DNA from: Pseudomonas sp. TNT3
Lineage (GTDB): Bacteria; Pseudomonadota; Gammaproteobacteria; Pseudomonadales; Pseudomonadaceae
Direction of reading: 5' to 3'
Length of the DNA: 62,828 bases
Assembly: GCF_010095445.2 (NCBI RefSeq)
Contig: NZ_WFGV02000040.1
Coordinates: forward strand, 1 to 62,828
Position numbers and translations under genes: made by a program. The notes under the pieces were generated by a model, which was not told where the DNA came from, ran no database searches, and saw only the letters and a list, made by a program, of their open reading frames with translations. Shown piece after piece: positions 33,301 to 41,300 of this stretch (within the stretch, counting starts at the first letter, position 1; the number at the start of each line of letters is the position of its first letter).

Positions 33301-34221
33301 CGGGGTTTTCACGTGTTCGAGCGCGAGACTTTGAGTGATTTTCTCGAGGCTTTTCCAAACTTGCGCACGTTGAGTCTTGAAAGTGTGGACCTTCGTCTTT
33401 TCGGTGAAGGCGGAAATCTTGTCAGCACCTTTCCACCCACACTGTTTAAGTTGCGACAGCTAACGTCGTTGAATCTCAGGTCCACTCATCTGGCATTCAC
33501 CGAAACAATGGCCTCTCGGCTGAGCGAGCTGAAGCTGTTGCAACGACTGGATTTGAGTGACAACCCGCTGGGGGTTCCGCCCTTGATAGTGGGCATGGAA
33601 GACTTGCGCTGGTTGAACCTGAGGAATACCCAGATCACCTCATGCCCGATAGGGATCATGGACCGACCGCATATGGACCTGCTGGACCTGCGACACAATC
33701 AGATCGCCAGGGTGCCACCGGCCATCCTGAACCAGGCCATCACACCGGAGCGTGTGTTGTTGCAGGGCAATCCATTGACCGAGGAAGACACCTTGTTGCG
33801 CCTGGTGGAGCATCGCCAACAAACCGGCATCAACCTCTGGCTGGGCGAGCCGGGGCCCAACTATGGGGACGTCGAGGAGTGGTTGCAGGTCGCCGACGAA
33901 GAACAACGCCACGCCAGGCTTTCGATCTGGTTACGGTTGGAAGACAAGCGGTTTGGCTCACGCTTTTTGAGAACCATCAGCGGCCTGAGTTTGACGGCGG
34001 ACTTTCGGGTGGATTACCTGACGCTTCAGGCACGAGTCTGGCGTTTGCTGGGTGAAGCCGATGCGTCGCAAGCGTTGTGGACTCAGCTGGCTCAGGATGT
34101 GGAGGTGAGCGAAGCGGATGCCGATAATCCGTTTGCGATTTTCATGGCGCTGGAAAATCGGGCGAGGCTTTACCGGGACTGGGTGTCCATGGGACGCCCG
34201 TTTCCGTTAAACGCGGAATAG
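30346..34221 (+). CDS. Giant LRR effector-like protein with truncated, Cys-less NEL domain
   Basis: A 1291-residue protein without signal peptide; an ATG 12 bases later (30358) is equally possible. The N-terminal ~900 residues match the Pseudomonas dermonecrotic-toxin-like (DUF6543) proteins and are paralogous to the 2409-residue protein at 38371; both share the sequence NLPGWPD (here near 700) within a similar segment. Residues about 421-495 are a hydrophobic stretch that could insert in a membrane. LRRs span about 971-1160 (LLQRLDLSDNPLGVPP, MDLLDLRHNQIARVPP). The last ~125 residues align with the start of a NEL ubiquitin-ligase domain, but the catalytic CID is DAD (Asp1258) and the rest of the domain is absent. 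It may be a scaffold, decoy or decayed ligase. A possible terminator follows. Confidence 0.82.
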   Translation: MECTMSKLPHDDVAGPHPSPTWQMRNDLKGIVDLALPQTPDQFGEQQIKEKWGQGIDPQTTLLVTLDYDYNGHPAQGAIHQGQVANSQSLLQVLLLNYQTVGDGRFGETAFGLYTPPEVGPQVRIVEKVEEFAYHGSGNHQTYEGIYRQTVPQTYGPETQLALRPADFKKWVWELELQDLYSAYVDQAWPSDEVLLAPAPYALRTSIKAAFVMSAWLQRGERRLTKKGLEMALQAAGLSPDQLWETLTVDQLQAPTLARGAVTARRLKLYRYTARDIWVLRSQSSARLLMYIPGNSSPLHDFTDAAHLRQWVVAQGRAGETKQALAAHFTDEDRIDGSFHAGVLTALEGMAMYPKEHRLSKEAGFFNNDGYWDPADYIGFDDADADTDPFAQLVLSMKQAALASIKTIRDDAQVNRDNLSAVVEPIVQWINRFGPLALFVPGGEGLLALAGLIDAGYGLDQAINGETASERSEGVTRTVFGLLNALPIAGGAALAKGDGIDIEVLAKTDHRAGEPSVAPSAPHIPAGLTPTIPTRLVLLRGVGPSVATFSDEMLAQIGKVSAVDDDMLRLMQTGRPPTPLLADTISRFRIDQDLGLAGRPELFNSRYQALQQSEHEWVRLFQREYPDLPKSAIEQMLDRYGVDVLEPPKADEALHVFKRLDSKARQYQQHVRLNRAYEGLYLRSMLNPESDTLALHSLKNLPGWPDNLRVDVLDQSAVGRVLDRTGPLDAPDVRRLIKTGNHYQDNALQTDFYGAILGVLSDSERAAMRLTSLDQASELRLKIGDHALSRSQFMLGKARMDSQLPFEAQGLRGGGFPDTPQAGAMTHEMMRLQLKDIYPEFSTAEVDEVLHRVGPRAQAHIDGLQQQFQQLNSDLIGWIDESADDVEDMDLDFLEVGDAEAQGMTPMEVEAHNLALLQDTVRYERETRAELADELIAIWQKRAPQEQAHYSGSHLTGFKIDLEFEDFHRLPALNIRLDDVTELSMRGFHVFERETLSDFLEAFPNLRTLSLESVDLRLFGEGGNLVSTFPPTLFKLRQLTSLNLRSTHLAFTETMASRLSELKLLQRLDLSDNPLGVPPLIVGMEDLRWLNLRNTQITSCPIGIMDRPHMDLLDLRHNQIARVPPAILNQAITPERVLLQGNPLTEEDTLLRLVEHRQQTGINLWLGEPGPNYGDVEEWLQVADEEQRHARLSIWLRLEDKRFGSRFLRTISGLSLTADFRVDYLTLQARVWRLLGEADASQALWTQLAQDVEVSEADADNPFAIFMALENRARLYRDWVSMGRPFPLNAE

Positions 34222-34228
34222 GAGGGGG

Positions 34229-34254
34229 CCTTGAACCCCGGGCGGGGTTCAAGG
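34229..34254. terminator. Hairpin between convergent genes
   Basis: CCTTGAACCCCG and CGGGGTTCAAGG are inverted arms with almost no spacer, followed on the plus strand by TTTG. It lies eight bases after the effector gene and eight before the end of the DUF934 gene, so it can serve both. The U-tract is poor. Confidence 0.6.
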
Positions 34255-34262
34255 TTTGACGA

Positions 34263-34757
34263 TCAGCGGCGACGGAACAGTGGCAGCGGTTCGTCAGTGG
34301 CGGCCTGATAGGTCACCGAGAAGTCCTGGAGGCTTTCCAGTGCTTCGTAAGGGTCTTTATCGGCGCGCAATGCAAAGGCGTCAAAACCGCAGCGACGCAG
34401 ATAGAACAACTGGTCGCGCAGGACATCGCCAATCGCCCGCAACTCACCTTTGAAACCGTAACGGTCACGCAGGAGGCGCGCATTGGAGTAGTTGCGACCG
34501 TCGGTGAAGGCAGGGAAGTTCAGGGCGATGACCTGAAAGTTGTCCACGTCTTCACCGATTTCTTCGGCTTCTTCATCGGCATCCAGCCAAACGCCCAGGC
34601 CGCCGTCGCGAGCCTTGAGCATCCGGGCGTGTTCGCGCCACAGCGTCAGCGGGACGATCAGGTCGTCGCAGTTGCTGATCTCGTCGATATTGAAATCCTT
34701 GGGCAGCAAGTGCCAGGTTTCGTCGACGACTTCGTTGTTCTTAATTATTCGCTGCAT
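34263..34757 (-). CDS. DUF934 protein, partner of the sulfite reductase gene
   Basis: A 164-residue DUF934 protein: WREHARMLKARDGGLGVWL, FPAFTDGRNYSNARLLRDRY, LRAIGDVLRDQLFYLRRCGFDAF and the C-terminal DFSVTYQAA are family landmarks. DUF934 genes are regularly next to cysI in pseudomonads and related bacteria, so a part in sulfite reduction or its electron supply is inferred. The ATG at 34757 has AAGGAA upstream and overlaps the cysI end by 17 bases, indicating coupled translation. Confidence 0.9.
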   Translation of the reverse strand: MQRIIKNNEVVDETWHLLPKDFNIDEISNCDDLIVPLTLWREHARMLKARDGGLGVWLDADEEAEEIGEDVDNFQVIALNFPAFTDGRNYSNARLLRDRYGFKGELRAIGDVLRDQLFYLRRCGFDAFALRADKDPYEALESLQDFSVTYQAATDEPLPLFRRR

Positions 34758-36399
34758 AGACGCGTTCCTTGAAGAGGTCGATGCCAATACGTTGATAGGT
34801 GTCGATGAAGCGCTCGTCTTCGGTACGTTGTTCCACGTACACGTTGATCAGCTTCTCGATCACATCGGGCATGGCGTCCTGGGCGAAGGACGGGCCGAGG
34901 ATCTTGCCCAGGCTCGCATCGCGACTGGCGCTGCCACCCAGGGAGACCTGGTAGAACTCTTCGCCTTTCTTGTCCACCCCGAGAATGCCGATGTGGCCCA
35001 CATGGTGGTGACCACAGGCGTTCATGCAGCCCGAGATGTTCAGGTCCAGTTCGCCGATGTCGAACAGGTAGTCCAGATTGTCGAAACGACGCTGGATCGA
35101 CTCGGCAATCGGGATCGACTTGGCGTTGGCCAGGGAGCAGAAATCACCGCCCGGGCAGCAGATGATGTCAGTCAGCAAGCCGATGTTTGGTGTGGCGAAA
35201 CCTTGCTCGCGCAATTCGCCCCACATCGCGAACAATTGGCTCTGTTCAACGTCGGCCAGAATGATGTTCTGCTCGTGGGACGTACGCAGTTGACCGAAGC
35301 TGTAACGATCGGCCAGGTCGGCCACGGCGTCGAGCTGCTTGTCGGTGATATCGCCTGGGGCAACACCGGTCGGCTTCAGGGACAGGGTCACGGCGACATA
35401 ACCCGGCTTCTTGTGGGCCAGGGTGTTGCGTGTGCGCCAGCGAGCGAAGCCTGGGTGCTGCTGGTCGAGTTCGGCCAGTTCGGCGGACAGGTTGTCCAGC
35501 GACTTGTAGTCCGGGTCGACGAAGTGTTTGGCGACACGGTGCACTTCGGCGTCGGTCAGCGTGGTCTGGCCACCGCGAAGGTGTTCCATTTCCGCGTCGA
35601 CTTTTTGCGCGAACACTTCCGGCGTGAGCGCCTTGACCAGAATCTTGATCCGGGCTTTGTACTTGTTGTCGCGACGGCCATAGCGGTTGTACACACGCAG
35701 GATGGCGTCGAGGTAGCTCAACAGGTCTTGCCACGGCAGGAATTCGTTGATGAACGCGCCCACCACTGGCGTACGGCCCAGGCCACCACCGACCAGAACG
35801 CGGAAACCCAGTTCGCCTGCGGCGTTGTGCACCGGCTCAAGGCCGATGTCATGGACTTCGATGGCGGCGCGGTCCGAGGTCGACCCGTTGATGGCGATCT
35901 TGAACTTGCGCGGCAGGTACGCGAATTCCGGGTGGAACGTCGTCCACTGGCGGACGATCTCGCACCAGGGGCGCGGATCGATCAGTTCGTCGGCAGCGAC
36001 ACCGGCGAACTGGTCGGTGGTGACGTTGCGCAGGCAGTTGCCGCTGGTCTGGATAGCGTGCATCTGCACGGTAGCCAGTTCAGCCAGGATGTCCGGAATA
36101 TCTTCCAGTGCTGGCCAGTTGAACTGCACGTTCTGCCGGGTACTGATATGGGCATAGCCCTTGTCGAAGTCACGGGCAATCTTGGCCATCATCCGCGTCT
36201 GGCGCGAAGTCAGCTGGCCGTAAGGCACCGCGACCCGCAACATCGGCGCGAAACGCTGGATGTAAAGGCCATTTTGCAGGCGCAGGGGGCGGAATTCTTC
36301 TTCGCTCAGCTCGCCTGCCAGATAGCGTCGGGTCTGATCTCGGAACTGCTTGACGCGGTCCTCGATGATCCGCTGATCGTACTCGTCGTATACGTACAT
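34741..36399 (-). CDS. cysI: Sulfite reductase hemoprotein (siroheme and [4Fe-4S])
   Basis: A 552-residue sulfite/nitrite reductase-family protein. The iron-sulfur/siroheme cysteines are CPGGDFC (C-x5-C) and CMNAC (C-x3-C). The N-terminal half has the repeated ferredoxin-like domain with ISTRQNVQFNWPAL and TSGNCLRNVTTDQFAG. It reduces sulfite to sulfide for cysteine synthesis. The start at 36399 (MYVYDEYD) is preceded by AGGA; upstream in-frame starts add non-homologous residues. In Pseudomonas this single-chain type is called CysI and is followed by DUF934, as here. The product feeds sulfur into the pathway that also needs MetH, encoded 9 kb away. Confidence 0.92.
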   Translation of the reverse strand: MYVYDEYDQRIIEDRVKQFRDQTRRYLAGELSEEEFRPLRLQNGLYIQRFAPMLRVAVPYGQLTSRQTRMMAKIARDFDKGYAHISTRQNVQFNWPALEDIPDILAELATVQMHAIQTSGNCLRNVTTDQFAGVAADELIDPRPWCEIVRQWTTFHPEFAYLPRKFKIAINGSTSDRAAIEVHDIGLEPVHNAAGELGFRVLVGGGLGRTPVVGAFINEFLPWQDLLSYLDAILRVYNRYGRRDNKYKARIKILVKALTPEVFAQKVDAEMEHLRGGQTTLTDAEVHRVAKHFVDPDYKSLDNLSAELAELDQQHPGFARWRTRNTLAHKKPGYVAVTLSLKPTGVAPGDITDKQLDAVADLADRYSFGQLRTSHEQNIILADVEQSQLFAMWGELREQGFATPNIGLLTDIICCPGGDFCSLANAKSIPIAESIQRRFDNLDYLFDIGELDLNISGCMNACGHHHVGHIGILGVDKKGEEFYQVSLGGSASRDASLGKILGPSFAQDAMPDVIEKLINVYVEQRTEDERFIDTYQRIGIDLFKERVYAANN

Positions 36400-36519
36400 A
36401 TAAGTCCTGTTCTCAGGCTTGGGCCGGTCGGTTCCAGCGGCTTTTAGTGACTTGCTGAAGTCCGATACTGCCTCGGCAATTCTGCGCGCACGGCCGCGCA
36501 CTCCCAACGGAGCCGGGGC

Positions 36520-36547
36520 AAGATACCAGTTTGCAGTTATGCGCAAA
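36520..36547 (-). promoter_or_regulatory. Possible cysI promoter
   Basis: On the minus strand TTTGCG (36547-36542) and TATCTT (36525-36520) are 16 bases apart, with an ATAAC element between them of the kind seen at CysB-controlled promoters. The match to consensus is modest. The stretch 36400-36692 otherwise contains only the leader of cysI and the upstream region of the small membrane-protein gene. Confidence 0.25.
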
Positions 36548-36692
36548 AGTGATGTTTGAGTATATGTAAAGAACCAAAACGACTAACGAGGATCGTTGTT
36601 GATAAACCCGCGTTTGTGGTGTGGGCAATCATCGTCTTAACTGTGATCGAGTCTTCGTGCAATCACCGATAAAACCGACAAGAGGCGATGCA

Positions 36693-36806
36693 ATGAGCAA
36701 CCCTACAAAAGCTTCGAAACCCGATAGCACAGTGGATGCCTGGGCCATTTTGTTCCTGATTATCCTGGTCGTGGGCACTGCGATTTTCTGGGTCAGTCAT
36801 CAGTAA
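36693..36806 (+). CDS. 37-residue single-pass membrane protein
   Basis: A tiny protein with a polar N-terminus (MSNPTKASKPDSTVD) and one hydrophobic helix (AWAILFLIILVVGTAIFWV) ending in SHQ. GAGG lies eleven bases before the ATG. The clean hydrophobic helix and Shine-Dalgarno support coding, although the size makes this less certain. Function unknown. Confidence 0.68.
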   Translation: MSNPTKASKPDSTVDAWAILFLIILVVGTAIFWVSHQ

Positions 36807-36884
36807 ACGACCTCGTCCGGGCCTTGTTCCGACGATTGTTGGACAAAAACCGTAGTGAGCGCCGTTTTACGGGAGTCCGCCGGC

Positions 36885-36890
36885 TATAAT
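36885..36890 (+). promoter_or_regulatory. Possible -10 element for the periplasmic binding-protein gene
   Basis: A perfect TATAAT lies 31 bases before the ATG at 36922, inside the imperfect palindrome CCGGCTATAATGCCCGG. No good -35 is seen at 17 bases; CCGTTT at 36862 is the nearest candidate. Confidence 0.35.
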
Positions 36891-36921
36891 GCCCGGCGGA
36901 TTTTCGGGGCCCGGACGATCA

Positions 36922-37995
36922 ATGCTCAAATATTTCTACACCTTCCTGCTGCTGACCCTTGCAGTCTACGGTCAGGTTGCGCGAGCCGAGTCGGTGCTGT
37001 TCCTGAACCCGGGGGCCACTGATGAAACGTTCTGGGTCACCTATACGCAGTTCATGCAGGCGGCCGCCGATGATTTGGGCATCGATCTGCAAACCCTCTA
37101 TGCCGAGCGCATGCCGGAGCGGACGCTGGCGCAAGCGCGCCAGGCACTGCAAGGCCCCGATCGTCCGGACTATCTGGTCTTCGTCAACGAACAATATGTC
37201 GCCCCTCAAATCATGCGCATGGCCCAAGGCAGCGGCGTGAAGCTGTTCATGGTCAATGCGTCGTTGACGCCTGATCAGTTGAACCTGGTGGGCCAGCGGC
37301 CTGATTTGTTGGGTAGCCTGGTCCCTAACGACGAGGAGGGCGGCTACCTGATGCTCAAAGAGCTGATTCGCCAGCATCCACCCGTGGCGCCTGGCCAGGT
37401 GATCGAATTGCTGGCGTTCTCTGGCCTGAAGATCACACCGTCGGCACAATTGCGCGAACGAGGCATGCAGCGCGCCCTGGCCGAACACCCTGAGGTGCGG
37501 TTGCGCCAGCTGGTTTACAGCGGTTGGACCCGGGAACGGGCGCATGAACAGGCCAAGCTGCTGTTTCAGCGCTATCCGAAGGTGTCGCTGGTATGGTCGG
37601 CCAATGATGAAATGGCGTTTGGCGCCATGCAGGCGTTTTCGGAGGCGGGGGGCGTGCCGGGCAAGGACGCGCTGTTCAGCGCGGTAAACACCTCGCCCGA
37701 GGCGTTGCAGGCAAAGATCGACGGGCGCCTGAGCGCGTTGCTGGGGGGGCATTTCACGTTGGGTGGCTGGGCGCTGGTGGAGTTGCATGACCTTGATCAG
37801 GGGGTCGACCTGAGCCAGTACGGTGGCCGTGATCGAAAGATCTCGCTGTTACAGGTGATTGACAAGACGCAGGCGCGGCGATTGCTGGCCATGAAGACAT
37901 CGACAGATTACGGCGTCGATTTCCGCCGCCTGTCCGCGAAAGGTAAGCCGACTTCCTACCGCTATCCATTCACCTTGCAAACGTTGATGCGTTAA
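36922..37995 (+). CDS. Orphan periplasmic substrate-binding protein (RbsB/type I fold)
   Basis: A 357-residue protein with a signal peptide (about 1-22, cleavage near VARAES) and a type I periplasmic-binding fold: VLFLNPGATDETFW, the hinge segment YLVFVNEQYVAP, KLFMVNAS, and VSLVWSANDEMAFGAMQAF with its ligand-loop Asp. No permease or ATPase gene is adjacent, so it is an orphan binder; such proteins often feed chemoreceptors or membrane signalling proteins. The ligand is unknown, possibly a sugar or similar small molecule. The protein stands alone before the convergent DUF2970 gene. Confidence 0.87.
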   Translation: MLKYFYTFLLLTLAVYGQVARAESVLFLNPGATDETFWVTYTQFMQAAADDLGIDLQTLYAERMPERTLAQARQALQGPDRPDYLVFVNEQYVAPQIMRMAQGSGVKLFMVNASLTPDQLNLVGQRPDLLGSLVPNDEEGGYLMLKELIRQHPPVAPGQVIELLAFSGLKITPSAQLRERGMQRALAEHPEVRLRQLVYSGWTRERAHEQAKLLFQRYPKVSLVWSANDEMAFGAMQAFSEAGGVPGKDALFSAVNTSPEALQAKIDGRLSALLGGHFTLGGWALVELHDLDQGVDLSQYGGRDRKISLLQVIDKTQARRLLAMKTSTDYGVDFRRLSAKGKPTSYRYPFTLQTLMR

Positions 37996-38002
37996 CGCCG
38001 CG

Positions 38003-38221
38003 TCATACGCCTGCCAGATGCAGAATCAGTTTGACGATGGCAAACAGCGTCAACGCGAACACCGCTGTGAACAAAATTCCCAGAATGACAAAGTGGCTCG
38101 GTTTGCCATGGGTGAAGTCGCGGGCGCGATTCTTTCCGCTTTGCACCCCGAACGCCGCGGCCATTACGCTGTGGAGCATCTGCCAGAAGCTGGGCGGTTT
38201 ATTGTCGACCGGATCGTCCAT
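38003..38221 (-). CDS. DUF2970 small membrane protein
   Basis: A 72-residue protein with the DUF2970 pattern: PPSFWQMLHSVMAAAFGVQS near the N-terminus, a short basic stretch, and one transmembrane helix (VILGILFTAVFALTLFAIVKL). GAGGG is eight bases before the ATG at 38221; the longer in-frame reading adds unrelated residues. The stop lies seven bases after the convergent binding-protein gene. Function unknown. Confidence 0.85.
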   Translation of the reverse strand: MDDPVDNKPPSFWQMLHSVMAAAFGVQSGKNRARDFTHGKPSHFVILGILFTAVFALTLFAIVKLILHLAGV

Positions 38222-38370
38222 AAATCCCTCGTTACGAAAGTCACGTTTACAGAGCATAGACAATTCGCCAACGAGTGCCGTCATTGCGCACTTCGCGGAC
38301 ATTATTTATGTACCGCAGTCGGGGTCGCCTTAAGTGATGTGCTGTTGCTCCCTATTAACAGGAGTGACTC

Positions 38371-41300
38371 ATGTCTTCGCAATCGCACGACCCCGCCAAA
38401 AACCAAAAGCCTTCGGCCACTGACAGTATCCATGGCGATTTTCTTGAAAAGTCCATTCCTCAGTGGCTTGTCGACGCAGCACCGCAAAGAAGGAAGGCGA
38501 TCAAGGACGCTGGAACGGTTTTGCCGGATTGGTACCTGAATGCCACCCCCGAACAACGACAGGACCTTAATCAGAGCTTCAACGCCAGTGCCACCGCCCA
38601 GGCCCGGCTGGATAAAACGATGTCGACCTTCAAAGACATCGACACCTTTGCCGAACCGCTGCTGCTCAAGGCACTGAAGGACCAGTACGCGGTGGAAGTG
38701 GATGTCAACACGACTCTCATGTGTCTGAGGCGGCCTTTGGAGGTTGGTGTTCTTGCAGTGGAACTTTCGTCGTTCGAATTTTTGAAGCTGACGATGTTGC
38801 AAGCCGCGTTGCATAACTTCGAAGCCTGGGAGTGCAAGCCTGGGGCATACCATCAAACATCCGGATTCATGGTGAGTACCGCCACCCCCGGCACGTACGC
38901 GCCAGTGGCCGTGAACCTGACCATCAGCCAGTTCACGACCCTGTGTCGACGTCTTGATATCGGGGCGAAATACCAGGCCTATCTGAAGTCATTTTTTCAT
39001 CCTGCGGACACAAGAGTCGAAGCGACACTTCGACAGGATTTCATCGCCAGCCAAAAAGCAGCCATGCGAGCCGCTGCAGAACAGGCGTTGTTAACCAAGG
39101 ACATTGAACCCGGGGACTACGCGATGATCCTGTCGGTCATCAATGGAGAGAACCATCCCTGGATGGGCGACAAGCAAGTCTGGTTTCACGACATGGGTTT
39201 GATGAAGCACCGAATGACCGGTTGCGTGGGATTCGTGATCTGTGAAAAGTATCGTTATAACGACGAGGTAATTCTCTATATCCCCAACGATCCGGCGCAC
39301 CCGCTCAAGCGGTACAGCGGATCGCGAATGAAGCAGGAGTTCAAGCGTCTGTTCCTGGACCGGGACGGCATGGAGCCGGGTGCTACGGGCCCGACCAGCT
39401 ACCAGCGCTTCTACAGTCAATTCGTACCCTACGATCAGCGGCCCTATTACTTCAGCCAGTTTACTCAAAAGTCAGCCGACTCCCCGAGCGACTTCTTCAG
39501 ATCGCCCTGGCTAACAATCGTCGAATTCATCAGTCCCGCTTCATCCCTGACTTACATCAGGGAGTTGCCGCCAGAGCGTCCCGGCAAAATGGAGCCGGTG
39601 CCTGATCTGTACATCGCACCCTCGACCGTCACCCGTAAAGGACGAGGTATCTGGGCTGAGAACGTGGATCTCTGGACGTATCTTTACGAACAGCACCGCG
39701 ACAAGGTCATCGCCGATGCCCGCAGCCATGCGGTTTCTTCTGATGAAGTTGACGTTAAGGCGCGGGAGGCAAAACTGGCCCATCTCCTTCAGGTCGGCTT
39801 GCTGGGAGTGAACATGGTGTCGATGTTCATTCCGGTGCTGGGCGAAGTGATGATGGTGGTGATGGCCGGGCAGTTGTTGTACGAGTCCCTGGAAGGGGCG
39901 ATTGAATGGAGCGAAGGCGATAAAAGAGCGGCCAAGGCGCATCTGGTCGATGTGGCAGAGAACCTGGCGTTGATCGGGGTGATGGCGGGTGTCGGGGTGG
40001 GGGTCGGCAAGCTGACAGCGGTCAAGCCAGAGCCTGTGATTGAAAACCTGCATCCTGTCACGCTGCCCAATGGGCAAATACGTCTGTGGAAGCCGGACTT
40101 GAGCGCTTATGAAAGCCGCGTTTCTCTGGACGCGAGTACCGGGCCGAACGCCTTGGGCCACCACGTCGTGGGCGGTAAAACCTACATTCGTCCAGGCGGC
40201 AAGGTTTACGAAACGTTCTTTGACAGGTCGATCCAGAAATGGCGCATCCGGCATCCGACCGACACCAATGCCTATCAACCTATTCTCGAAGGCAACGGTC
40301 GCGGTGCCTGGCGCCACACGCTTGAGCGCCCGATGCAGTGGGATCGTCTGGATTTGTTGCGACGCATGGGGCATGAAACCGAGGCGTTCTCGGATGAAGC
40401 ACTGCTGCAGGTCGCCGATGTCAGTGGCGTCACCGATAACGCCCTGAGAAAAATGCACATGGATCATGCCGCGCCTCCGCCCGAGCTGACAGATGCCATG
40501 CGCCTGTTTAACGCTGACTCGGGGGCGCTGCAGGTGCTTGAGCAGCTGCGCGGGACGAGGTCGATCGACAATCGTTACTTACAGGCATTGCCGTTGGTGA
40601 TTCGGATGCCGAGATGGCCGGAGGCTCGGGTGCTGGAAGTCTTTGAAGGCCCCGGCCTGTCGGGTAAGTCGATCAAATTCGGCACCGAGCGTGCGTGGCG
40701 TGGTGATGGGGGCAAACCGGTGATCAAGGTGAGCCAGGCGGATGTCTTGAAAGGTGAATTGCCCACTCGCATTCTGGCAGCGCTGAATGAATCTGAAATC
40801 ACCCGCCTGCTGGGGGCAGAGGGTGCACGTGTGCGCGCATCAAGAGCCGAAGAGCTGGGCAAGCAATTTGCCGATTACGCTCAATCCCGCCAGTCAGCGA
40901 TTTTTGACGCGCTTTACAAGGGCAACGAACCGGTCGATGCCCGGATCAAACAGTTGCAGCGCGAGTGCCCTGGTCTCAGTGAGGCCGCCGCGCAGGAGGT
41001 TCTGGCCCATGGCAGTGCCGATGACCTCACTCGTTTTGAAGTGACGAAACGGCCCCCTTTGAAACTGCTCGAAGAAGCTCGATGGTATGCGCGCCAAGGA
41101 CGGCAGACTCGTGCATACGCAGGTTTGCGCAGTGAGAACATTGCCTCGGCGGACAGTCGACGGCTGGCATTGAATGCCCTGGAAAATCTGCCGGGTTGGC
41201 CGGATACATTGCGTTTGGAGGTTCGGGAGGGAAGTGATACGGGGACGTTGCTTGATAGCATCGGCGACGAGAACGCACCCGTCAAAAAGTACCTGGTCAA

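Noticed and set aside
34540..36447. A 635-codon plus-strand frame over cysI and the DUF934 gene
   Set aside because: Composition is His/Gln/Val-rich antisense; cysI motifs on the minus strand are decisive.
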